The notes under the pieces were generated by a model. That model was not told the origin of the DNA, did not search any database, and saw nothing but the letters and a program-made list of their open reading frames with translations. 64,000 nt of DNA from Lactobacillus isalae (lineage in GTDB: Bacteria; Bacillota; Bacilli; Lactobacillales; Lactobacillaceae), in NCBI RefSeq assembly GCF_947539375.1, contig NZ_OX443569.1, forward strand, positions 124,001 to 188,000, written 5' to 3'. This document shows, piece by piece, positions 10,118-17,272 of this stretch. The stretch's first letter is position 1. Each line of letters starts with the position of its first letter. The position numbers were made by a program, and so were the translations under genes.

Positions 10118-10864
10118 TTGAAAAAAGATACATATATGACTTTATTAGGATTGCGTGATACCTGTTATAACGATTTTAATTTTGATATTGATGAGAAAGA
10201 TTTCTATTTAGGAACTGATACATACAAAAAGATAGACAAAATCTTGAAAGATGCACAGGATGAGCAACTTTTAATTCAATTTGAAGAAGGAACTCATCTT
10301 TATCAAGATTATGATCCAGAATACTTAAGTGTTGCTCAAAAGAGAGAAGTACAACATGATATTAATGCGGCACGTGATTTTTTAGATAACTATAATGGTA
10401 ATGCTGACGATAAGCATGACAATTATGCTGCTTTTTTAGATGATAATTCATTAAGCTATTCGTTTGGTCCTGACAGTAATTTGGATGAAGTTCAAAATAA
10501 TTTAAATGATATTGAGACTAATGGCGTTATTATTTGGCAAAGACGAAAAGATGAATATATTTTATTGCCACATACGATTCATAGTCTTGAAAGGATTAAG
10601 AAACAAATTTCTTCAAATAAGCGCGTAGACGATAAAAAGCTTCGTTATGCCATGGAGCGACTATTTAACAATATAACTGATTTTCTGAAGCCGTTTAGTG
10701 ATAATGAACTAGGAAAATATGAAAATGCGATTTCTGAAGAGCTAAAAGATGACTTAGAACATTATGCTTTAAGTGTTCAAACTGATGCGCGCGAAGTTGC
10801 AGCTGATAAGTTAACAAAATATGCAGTTGAACTTGCAGAAAAAGAAAATAACGATAAATTATAA
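10118..10864 (+). CDS. Uncharacterised acidic cytoplasmic protein
   Basis: I do not recognise this 248-residue protein. It is strongly charged, rich in Asp, Glu and Lys, with no membrane segment or signal peptide. The middle (about 85-145) is Asn/Asp-rich and probably loop-like. The C-terminal third (about 150-245) reads as helices, ending in a Lys/Glu-rich helix. The start is TTG 10118, set by AAAGAGGTGG just upstream. It follows the DUF2974 hydrolase by 72 bp and ends before a short terminator, so the two may be co-transcribed. No function is assigned. Confidence 0.75.
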   Translation: MKKDTYMTLLGLRDTCYNDFNFDIDEKDFYLGTDTYKKIDKILKDAQDEQLLIQFEEGTHLYQDYDPEYLSVAQKREVQHDINAARDFLDNYNGNADDKHDNYAAFLDDNSLSYSFGPDSNLDEVQNNLNDIETNGVIIWQRRKDEYILLPHTIHSLERIKKQISSNKRVDDKKLRYAMERLFNNITDFLKPFSDNELGKYENAISEELKDDLEHYALSVQTDAREVAADKLTKYAVELAEKENNDKL

Positions 10865-10869
10865 AGTTA

Positions 10870-10896
10870 AAGCTCATCGGTTAGATGGGCTTTTTT
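10870..10896 (+). terminator. Short terminator
   Basis: AGCTCATC / GATGGGCT stem (one G-T pair) with a 5-nt loop and six T residues, directly before nnrD. Confidence 0.75.
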
Positions 10897-10908
10897 GGAT
10901 AAAATAAA

Positions 10909-11754
10909 ATGAAAAATATTTCAAAAGAACTAATATCTGAAGTAATTAAAAAGCGAAAGAGCGCTACTCACAAAGGTAATTATGGGCATGTACTACTAAT
11001 TGGAGGCAGTAAAAAATATGGTGGCGCGCTTATGATGTCAGCAGAAGGTGCATTAAATAGTGGTGCTGGCTTGGTAACAGTTGTTACAAATCCAGTCAAT
11101 ATTACGGCTTTGCATACAAGAGATCCAGAAATTATGGCTCTTAGTTGGGATGAAAAAGATGAGTTAAAAAGTCTAATTAAGAATTCTGATGTAGTGGTTT
11201 GCGGAATGGGATTAGGTTTAGATAAGCAAGCAAAAGATATACTAGCTCTTGTCAGAGACAGCATCAGCTTAAAGCAAACGTTAATTTTAGATGCAAGTGC
11301 CCTTGATTTAATTAGTCAGCAAGAAAACCTATTGCCAGTAAATTCAAAGTTAATGATTTTTACACCTCATCAAATGGAATGGCAAAGATTAAGCAAAATA
11401 AAAATTTCTGAGCAAACTGATCAATTAAATCAAGCAGCACTAAATAAACTAGTTCCAAAGAAAAATGCAATTTTAGTATTAAAATCTAATCATACTAAAG
11501 TTTATGATCAAGCAGGAAATATTTATCGAAATCCTTATGGAAATCCTGGAATGGCAATTGGCGGAATGGGAGATACTCTAGCAGGAATCATTGGTGGCTT
11601 CTGTGGCCAATTTACACCTAGTTTAGAAATTGTAGCAGGTGCTGTAGGCATTCATTCTCTTGTAGCTGATAAAATTGCAGAGCATCAATATATTGTGCGC
11701 CCAACGCAGCTGTCGCGTATGCTTCCAGAAATGATGAAGAAATATGAGAAGTGA
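10909..11754 (+). CDS. nnrD: ADP/ATP-dependent NAD(P)H-hydrate dehydratase
   Basis: A repair enzyme that reverts the damaged cofactors NADHX and NADPHX, of the YjeF C-terminal/ribokinase-like fold, 281 residues. Recognisable segments are KGNYGHVLLIGGSKKYGGA near residues 22-40 and the nucleotide/anion-hole motif GNPGMAIGGMGDTLAGIIGG at about 209-228, with the catalytic Asp in GDTLAG. Only the dehydratase domain is present; the YjeF N-terminal epimerase domain is absent. Its stop overlaps a possible GTG start of the downstream L,D-transpeptidase, so the two are probably one operon. The start has only a weak ribosome binding site. Confidence 0.93.
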   Translation: MKNISKELISEVIKKRKSATHKGNYGHVLLIGGSKKYGGALMMSAEGALNSGAGLVTVVTNPVNITALHTRDPEIMALSWDEKDELKSLIKNSDVVVCGMGLGLDKQAKDILALVRDSISLKQTLILDASALDLISQQENLLPVNSKLMIFTPHQMEWQRLSKIKISEQTDQLNQAALNKLVPKKNAILVLKSNHTKVYDQAGNIYRNPYGNPGMAIGGMGDTLAGIIGGFCGQFTPSLEIVAGAVGIHSLVADKIAEHQYIVRPTQLSRMLPEMMKKYEK

Positions 11755-11759
11755 TTAAA

Positions 11760-12425
11760 ATGAAAAAGATGAATAAATATCAAAATTCTGTTTTAATTAT
11801 GGGAACAATACTAGCTATTTTAGCTCTAGCAGTCATTTTATTTCCTCATCGTAATGTTTCGCTTGCCACGCCAACTAAAACTGCAACTACTAAAGTAGTT
11901 AAGAAAAGAAAAGATATTGCAGAAAAAAATCCTAATTTACCATATCCCGATCCTAAAGATTTGCAGCCTGCAGGTAGCTGGAAAGTTAAAAGTGAGAATA
12001 AAGCGCATCCTGATCTTTTAAGCCTAAGCAAGTTGTGGATAAGGGTATCGATTAAAGGTAATCGTGTGTACATTATGGATGGTAAAAAGCCGGTTTACAC
12101 TATGCTTGCATCTTGTGGAGTCTATCATCATGGTAAATCTGCCACACCAACTGGAACTTATGCAGTTGAAGCAGAAAAAGGAGCTAGCTTTTTCAATCAG
12201 AGTCTTCAAGTAGGTGCTCGTACCTATGTGAGCTGGCATGGTCATGGGACTTATCTCTTTCATTCTGTCCCAATAGACGGTGACAATAAAATTATGAAAA
12301 ATGAAGCAAAAAAGCTTGGGAGAACTCAGGCTTCTCATGGTTGTATTCGTTTGAGTTTGCCAGATTCTAAATGGTTATATGAAAAATTGCCTGTAGGCAC
12401 AAAAGTTGTAGTAAAAGATAAGTAA
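11760..12425 (+). CDS. L,D-transpeptidase (YkuD domain), membrane-anchored
   Basis: A 221-residue cell-envelope enzyme. An N-terminal membrane anchor (about 10-28, SVLIMGTILAILALAVILF) is followed by a basic linker and a YkuD domain from about 85. The catalytic signature SHGCIRLS is intact, with His 193 and Cys 195, preceded by SWHGHGTYLFHSVP. Such enzymes form 3-3 peptidoglycan crosslinks or attach other groups to muropeptides outside the cell; which applies here is not known. The start is placed at ATG 11760; GTG 11751 (overlapping the nnrD stop) and ATG 11769 are alternatives. Confidence 0.88.
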   Translation: MKKMNKYQNSVLIMGTILAILALAVILFPHRNVSLATPTKTATTKVVKKRKDIAEKNPNLPYPDPKDLQPAGSWKVKSENKAHPDLLSLSKLWIRVSIKGNRVYIMDGKKPVYTMLASCGVYHHGKSATPTGTYAVEAEKGASFFNQSLQVGARTYVSWHGHGTYLFHSVPIDGDNKIMKNEAKKLGRTQASHGCIRLSLPDSKWLYEKLPVGTKVVVKDK

Positions 12426-12457
12426 GTTAAAATGCATAACAAGAAATGGGTGACAGG

Positions 12458-13384
12458 ATGAGACATGCAAAGAAAAAGTCTAAGAAAAATTTCTTGTGGA
12501 TAATAGGAATAGTAGTAATTGCTATTTGTTTTTTGCTATGGAAAAACAACTTTGGTCCAAATAAAATGCCATCAAATTATCATGCTGATCAAGTCAGCTT
12601 AAATGTTAAAGCTGCTGTTGCAATTAATTCTAAAGACGGAAAAGTAATTTACGCAAAAAATGCCAATCAAAGTTTGCCGATTGCTTCAATGACTAAGTTG
12701 TTAACTGCTTACCTAACTCTAAAAGCAATAAAAGAAAAGAAAATCTCTTGGGATACAACCGTTAGTCCCACTCAAGAAATCATTAACTTAGGGTCTAATC
12801 CTGATTATGCTAGTGTGCCACTTAGCTTGGGTCAAAAATATACTGTTAAAGAGCTTTATGATGCAGCTTTGATAAAATCAGCTAATAATGCGGCACACTT
12901 ACTGGCAATTGCAGTCAGCGGAAATGAGGAAAATTTCTTAAATCAAATGCGCACTCAAGCTAAGAAATGGAATCTTCATAATGCTAAATTTGTGACAGTT
13001 GATGGTTTACCAGAGAAAAAGAAAAATTTCTTTGGAATGACAACTACAGTTGAAAATAAAATGAGTGCTAATGATATGGCAATTGTAGCTAGAAAATTAA
13101 TTGTTGAGTATCCTGATGTTTTAAACACAACTAAAATATCAAAAGCTTATTTTAGAAATACTTTAATGACTAATAGCAATAAAATGTTAAACGGACTTTC
13201 AGATTATGATCCAAATTATCCTATCGATGGTTTGAAAACTGGAACAACTGATGAAGCTGGTTCATGCTTTACTTGTACAGTGAATAAAAATGGTAAGCGA
13301 GTAATTACTGTAATTCTCGGTGCACAGAATGATGTTGAGCGGTTTTCAGAAACAAAGAAATTGTTGAACTACTGTTTTAATTAA
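12458..13384 (+). CDS. Serine-type D-Ala-D-Ala carboxypeptidase (peptidase S11)
   Basis: A DacA/PBP5-like penicillin-binding protein of 308 residues that trims the terminal D-Ala of muropeptides outside the membrane. A Lys/Arg-rich start and one hydrophobic segment (about 12-28) form a signal anchor. The three active-site motifs are present: SMTK (Ser77, Lys80), SAN (Ser141) and KTG (Lys260). The C-terminal beta-domain and amphipathic anchor of larger DacA proteins are missing, which fits the short length and the N-terminal anchor. The start is ATG 12458 behind GGGTGA; ATG 12446 lacks a ribosome binding site. It follows the L,D-transpeptidase closely. Confidence 0.9.
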   Translation: MRHAKKKSKKNFLWIIGIVVIAICFLLWKNNFGPNKMPSNYHADQVSLNVKAAVAINSKDGKVIYAKNANQSLPIASMTKLLTAYLTLKAIKEKKISWDTTVSPTQEIINLGSNPDYASVPLSLGQKYTVKELYDAALIKSANNAAHLLAIAVSGNEENFLNQMRTQAKKWNLHNAKFVTVDGLPEKKKNFFGMTTTVENKMSANDMAIVARKLIVEYPDVLNTTKISKAYFRNTLMTNSNKMLNGLSDYDPNYPIDGLKTGTTDEAGSCFTCTVNKNGKRVITVILGAQNDVERFSETKKLLNYCFN

Positions 13385-13410
13385 ATTTTGACTATGAATT
13401 CGTTTTAATA

Positions 13411-13440
13411 TTGCACATAAGTTAAGATTGCTGATATAAT
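13411..13440 (+). promoter_or_regulatory. Promoter of the argS T-box transcript
   Basis: TTGCAC at 13411-13416 and TATAAT at 13435-13440 with an 18-bp spacer. The transcript would begin near 13447, at the base of the T-box leader. Confidence 0.8.
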
Positions 13441-13446
13441 CTTCAT

Positions 13447-13648
13447 GACAAAGAGTTAAAAGTAGTAATATTGAATCTATTTTCAGCGAGTCTATGTTTG
13501 GTGTGAGTTAGACAATAGAACAATACGAAGGCGTGTTTAACTATAATTTTAAAATCAATTAATAAGCGGATACTTTGTATCAAATAGAGTGGTACCGCGG
13601 GAAACTTTCTCGTCTCTTTCTAGATTGTCTAGGAAGGGACTTTTTTTA
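13447..13648 (+). promoter_or_regulatory. T-box leader of argS (Arg specifier CGA)
   Basis: A T-box leader with AAAGTAGTA in stem I, an AGCGAGTCTATGTTTGGTG apical part, and the likely specifier CGA at 13526-13528 (context ATA-CGA-AGG). The T-box motif AGAGTGGTACCGCGG is at 13586-13600. The terminator stem GTCTCTTTCTAGA / TCTAGGAAGGGAC at 13612-13640 has seven T residues after it. It should induce argS when tRNA-Arg is uncharged. The specifier position is inferred. Confidence 0.87.
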
Positions 13649-13665
13649 TGTAAGAGGTGTTATAA

Positions 13666-15342
13666 GTGGATTTTAAACAAAAAGTTGTTGATTTAGTTAG
13701 TGAACAGGTAGATTTACCTAAAGAAAAAATTGCAATGTTAATTGAAAGACCAAAGAACGCAAAGATGGGAGATTACGCTTTTCCAGCATTTGCTTTGGCT
13801 AAAATTGAACACAAGAATCCAGCTTTGATTGCAAAAGACATTGCGGAAAAAATTAGTGATGATAACTTTACTAGTATTCAAGCAGTTGGTCCATACGTTA
13901 ACTTCGCAATTGATCATGCTAAGCTTGTTAATGCAACTTTAAATGATGTTTTAACTGAAAAAGATCATTTTGGTGATCAAAAATTAGGTGAAGGTAATGT
14001 CCCAATCGATATGTCTTCTCCAAACATTGCTAAGCCAATGTCAATGGGACACTTACGTTCTACTGTTATTGGTAATTCAATTGCTAAGACTTTAGAAAAG
14101 GTTGGTTACACTCCAATTAAGATTAATTATCTTGGCGATTACGGTACCCAATTTGGGAAATTAATTACTGCTTACCGCTTATGGGGTAATGAAGAGGACG
14201 TTAAGAAAGATCCAATTACTAATCTTTTCCATTACTATGTTAAGTTCCATGAAGAGGCTGAAAAAGATCCTAAGTTAGATGATGAAGGACGTGCTGCCTT
14301 TAAGAAACTTGAAAATGGGGACGAAGAAGAAATTAAATTATGGAAATGGTTCCGTGAAGTTTCTCTTCAAGAATTTAATCGTATCTACAAGGAGTTAGGC
14401 GTAACTTTTGATTCTTATAATGGTGAAGCTTTCTTTAACGATAAAATGCAACCTGTAGTTGATGAATTGAAAGAAAAGGGACTACTAGAAGAATCTCGCG
14501 GAGCTCAGGTTGTTAACTTGGGTGAAGATGAAAACCCAGCTCTAATCTTGAAATCTGATGGTTCAAGTTTATACATGACTCGTGATTTAGCTGCTGCATT
14601 ATACCGTAAAAAAGAATATGACTTCGTTATGTCTCTTTATGTTGCTGGTGGCGAACAAAGTGGTCACTTTAAGCAATTAAAGCAAGTTTTAAAGAAGATG
14701 GGATATGATTGGGCTGATAATATTCACCACATTCCATTTGGTTTAATTACTCAAGGTGGAAAGAAGTTATCAACAAGAAAAGGTAATGTTGTTTTCTTAG
14801 ATAAGGTATTAAAAGATGCTGTTTCTTTGGCACAACAACAAATTGAAGAAAAGAATCCAAACTTATCTAATAAAGATCAAGTTGCTCATGATGTTGGTGT
14901 CGGTGCAGTAGTATTCCATGATTTAAAGAATGATAGAATGGATAACTTTGACTTTGACTTAGAAGAAGTTGTTCGTTTTGAAGGGGATACTGGTCCATAC
15001 GTTCAATACACAAACGCTAGAGCACAAAGTATTTTGCGCAAGGCTAATAAAGAAATCTCAATGGATAATTTGAACTTAGATGATGATTGGTCATTTGCAG
15101 TTGCTAAAGCTTTAGCTGATTTCCCAGCTATTGTAGAAAAAGCTTCAGAAAAATTTGAACCATCTATAATTGCAAAATATGCGTTAGATTTAAGTAAGAA
15201 GTTTAACAAATACTATGCAAATGTAAGAATTTTGGATGAAGATGATCAATTAAATGCTCGTCTTGCATTAGTTCAAGCAACTTCAATCGTTTTAACTGAA
15301 GCTTTGAGACTTTTGGGTGTAAATGCGCCAAAAGAAATGTAA
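13666..15342 (+). CDS. argS: Arginyl-tRNA synthetase
   Basis: Class I synthetase charging tRNA-Arg, 558 residues. An N-terminal Arg-tRNA-synthetase-specific domain (about 1-105) precedes the catalytic core with SPNIAKPMSMGHLRST, in which MGHL is the HIGH counterpart near residue 128. The C-terminal DALR anticodon-binding domain covers about 440-558 and contains YVQYTNARAQSIL just before it. The start is GTG 13666 behind AAGAGGTG. It sits directly downstream of its T-box. Confidence 0.97.
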   Translation: MDFKQKVVDLVSEQVDLPKEKIAMLIERPKNAKMGDYAFPAFALAKIEHKNPALIAKDIAEKISDDNFTSIQAVGPYVNFAIDHAKLVNATLNDVLTEKDHFGDQKLGEGNVPIDMSSPNIAKPMSMGHLRSTVIGNSIAKTLEKVGYTPIKINYLGDYGTQFGKLITAYRLWGNEEDVKKDPITNLFHYYVKFHEEAEKDPKLDDEGRAAFKKLENGDEEEIKLWKWFREVSLQEFNRIYKELGVTFDSYNGEAFFNDKMQPVVDELKEKGLLEESRGAQVVNLGEDENPALILKSDGSSLYMTRDLAAALYRKKEYDFVMSLYVAGGEQSGHFKQLKQVLKKMGYDWADNIHHIPFGLITQGGKKLSTRKGNVVFLDKVLKDAVSLAQQQIEEKNPNLSNKDQVAHDVGVGAVVFHDLKNDRMDNFDFDLEEVVRFEGDTGPYVQYTNARAQSILRKANKEISMDNLNLDDDWSFAVAKALADFPAIVEKASEKFEPSIIAKYALDLSKKFNKYYANVRILDEDDQLNARLALVQATSIVLTEALRLLGVNAPKEM

Positions 15343-15453
15343 TATTTTTTTAATAAAAAATATTCACTGAAATTTTTTGAGCTAAAGTATGTTAATTTTT
15401 GCACTAATGGGTTAAACTAATGATGTGTTAAAAATTTAGGAGGTATTTTTTTA

Positions 15454-16371
15454 ATGGCTTATTTAGTAAATGGTAATGACATTTTCAAAGCTGCTCGTGA
15501 AAACCACTACGCTGTAGGTGCATACAACACTAACAACCTTGAATGGACTCGCGCACTTTTAAGAGGTGCTAAGGAAACTAGAACTCCTTTATTGATTCAA
15601 GTTTCTACTGGTGCTGCTAAGTACATGGGTGGTTACAAGACTGTTAAGGATTTAGTTCTTAACGAAATGGACAACATGGACATCGACGTTCCAGTTATTT
15701 TGAACTTGGACCACGGTGACTTCGAATCTGCTAAGGAATGTATCGCACTTGGTTACTCATCAGTTATGTTTGATGGTCACAACTTACCAACTGACGAAAA
15801 CTTAGCTAAGACTAAGGAAATCGTTAAGTTAGCTCACGAAAGAGGTATCTCTGTTGAAGCTGAAATCGGTAAGATTGGTGAAAACCAAGGTGCCGATGGC
15901 GGTGAATTAGCATCTGTTGAAGACGCTAAGACTTTCGTTGCTGCTGGTGTTGACAAGCTTGCTTGTGGTATTGGTAACATCCACGGTGTTTACCCAGAAG
16001 GCTGGAAAGGTTTGAACTTCGATCGTTTGAAGGAAATCGCAGAAGCTGTACCAGGTGAACCACTTGTTCTTCACGGTGGTTCTGGTATTCCTCAAGACCA
16101 AATCGAAAAGGCAATCCAATTAGGTATTGCTAAGATCAACATCAACACTGAATTCCAATTAGCATTCCAAGCTGCAACTCGTAAGTACATCGAAGACAAG
16201 ATGGACTTAGACAAGGGCAACAAGGGTTACGACCCACGTAAGCTTTTGAGAGCTGGTACTGACGCAATTACTGATTCTATGAAGGAAATGATTTCATGGA
16301 TGGGTACTGCACCAATCGACTCAAAGGAATCATCAGTTCAATTTGATGAAGCTTCATTAAACGAAGAATAA
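15454..16371 (+). CDS. fba: Class II fructose-bisphosphate aldolase
   Basis: A zinc-dependent glycolytic aldolase splitting fructose 1,6-bisphosphate into glyceraldehyde 3-phosphate and dihydroxyacetone phosphate, 305 residues. Metal and substrate motifs are intact: LDHGD at about residues 85-89, VEAEIGKIG near 132-140, CGIGNIHGVY near 170-179 and LVLHGGSGIP near 205-214. Codon use is strongly biased toward GGT, AAC and TTC, unlike its neighbours, as expected for a very highly expressed gene. The Shine-Dalgarno AGGAGG is perfect. It is monocistronic with its own terminator. Confidence 0.96.
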   Translation: MAYLVNGNDIFKAARENHYAVGAYNTNNLEWTRALLRGAKETRTPLLIQVSTGAAKYMGGYKTVKDLVLNEMDNMDIDVPVILNLDHGDFESAKECIALGYSSVMFDGHNLPTDENLAKTKEIVKLAHERGISVEAEIGKIGENQGADGGELASVEDAKTFVAAGVDKLACGIGNIHGVYPEGWKGLNFDRLKEIAEAVPGEPLVLHGGSGIPQDQIEKAIQLGIAKININTEFQLAFQAATRKYIEDKMDLDKGNKGYDPRKLLRAGTDAITDSMKEMISWMGTAPIDSKESSVQFDEASLNEE

Positions 16372-16387
16372 TCAATAAGTATATTAG

Positions 16388-16420
16388 AAAAAGACCTCAG
16401 ATTTTCTGGGGTCTTTTTTT
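16388..16420 (+). terminator. Terminator of fba
   Basis: AAAGACCTCAG / CTGGGGTCTTT stem with a T-rich tail of eight T residues. Confidence 0.88.
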
Positions 16421-16436
16421 GTTTGGATATATAAAA

Positions 16437-16757
16437 ATGCAAATAAAATTTGATGAACATGGGTGTAAAAGTTTTTTAAAAAAATACAATAAGCAAAGAA
16501 CATTAATAAAAGAGCTAATTGAGAAAGCTATTACTAAAGAGATAGAAACAGGGATGACTAAGGTTAAATTAGCTAGCAGAAAAAGAATTAATAAAGAAAA
16601 AATTTATGAATTTCGATTAAACCTTGGTACTGTCGGGTCTGCCCGAATTGCTTTTTCAGCTTTTGATAATCAAGCAATTGTTTACTTTATTAGTAAAAAT
16701 ATTCAGAAATCGTCTTTTAGTAAAGAGTTTGAAAAAACATTAACTGAATTGAAATAA
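16437..16757 (+). CDS. Small protein with RelE/ParE-toxin-like features (orphan)
   Basis: A 106-residue basic protein. The second half, KIYEFRLNLGTVGSARIAFSA followed by YFISKNIQKSSFSKEFEKTL, has the strand order and terminal helix of RelE/ParE-fold toxins such as phage-type HigB proteins, but the match is by eye and not certain. No antitoxin-like gene lies next to it: fba and its terminator are upstream and a monooxygenase gene downstream. The start ATG 16437 has no good ribosome binding site; a TTG at 16419 lies within the T-run of the fba terminator. Confidence 0.55.
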   Translation: MQIKFDEHGCKSFLKKYNKQRTLIKELIEKAITKEIETGMTKVKLASRKRINKEKIYEFRLNLGTVGSARIAFSAFDNQAIVYFISKNIQKSSFSKEFEKTLTELK

Positions 16758-16792
16758 AGAGATTTTCACATTAGGAAAGAAGGAGTTTAACC

Positions 16793-17125
16793 ATGTCATT
16801 AACAGTTAATCTTTATTATACAGGTAAAAATGGAAGTGCCAGAAAATTTGCTGAAGAAATGGAAAAAAGAGGTGTAGCAGATCGTATTAGGCAAGAGTCA
16901 GGTAATGAAAAATATGACTATTTCATTCCTTTAAATGATCCAGAGACGATCCTTTTAATTGATAGCTGGAAAGATCAAAAGTCACTTGATGCTCATCATG
17001 CGTCTCCAATGATGAAGGAATTGGCAGATTTACGTGAAAAATATGATCTTCACATGCATGTGGAACGCTATATTTCAGATGAAAATGGAATACCAGCTAG
17101 TGATCAGAAATTTATTAGAAGATAA
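16793..17125 (+). CDS. Putative quinol monooxygenase (ABM domain)
   Basis: A 110-residue protein with an antibiotic-biosynthesis-monooxygenase (ABM, dimeric alpha/beta barrel) domain. The pattern LTVNLYYTGKNGSARKFAEEM, YDYFIPLNDPETILLIDSWKDQKSLDAHHASPMM and the closing strand HMHVERY is characteristic. ABM proteins of this size act as small oxygenases, or only bind small ligands; the substrate is unknown. A clear AAGGAG precedes ATG 16793. It ends before a strong terminator. Confidence 0.8.
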   Translation: MSLTVNLYYTGKNGSARKFAEEMEKRGVADRIRQESGNEKYDYFIPLNDPETILLIDSWKDQKSLDAHHASPMMKELADLREKYDLHMHVERYISDENGIPASDQKFIRR

Positions 17126-17133
17126 GAAATGCA

Positions 17134-17169
17134 AAAAGCCCCGTTGCTCTAAATAGCAACGAGGCTTTT
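17134..17169 (+). terminator. Terminator upstream of the sigma-54 module
   Basis: AAAAGCCCCGTTGCT / AGCAACGAGGCTTTT stem. Nearly the same sequence recurs at 24596-24631 on the other side of the levR-rpoN module. Confidence 0.88.
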
Positions 17170-17211
17170 AATTTAAGTTGAGTTTCTTTTATATAACGTA
17201 TACGAGCATAG

Positions 17212-17239
17212 TTGATGATATCGGTTTCATAATTATGAT
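17212..17239 (+). promoter_or_regulatory. Probable sigma-A promoter of the levR-type gene
   Basis: TTGATG at 17212-17217 and TATGAT at 17234-17239, spacer 16 bp, about 34 bp before the start codon. Read by eye. Confidence 0.5.
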
Positions 17240-17272
17240 ATACTTATAACATTAAATTTATGGAGAAAAATC

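Noticed and set aside
15454-16371. fba as a tagatose-bisphosphate aldolase (LacD) for the lactose locus
   Set aside because: LacD is a class I Schiff-base enzyme; this is the zinc-dependent class II glycolytic enzyme, far from lac and with very-high-expression codon use. GatY-type activity of class II members cannot be excluded but nothing here points to it.
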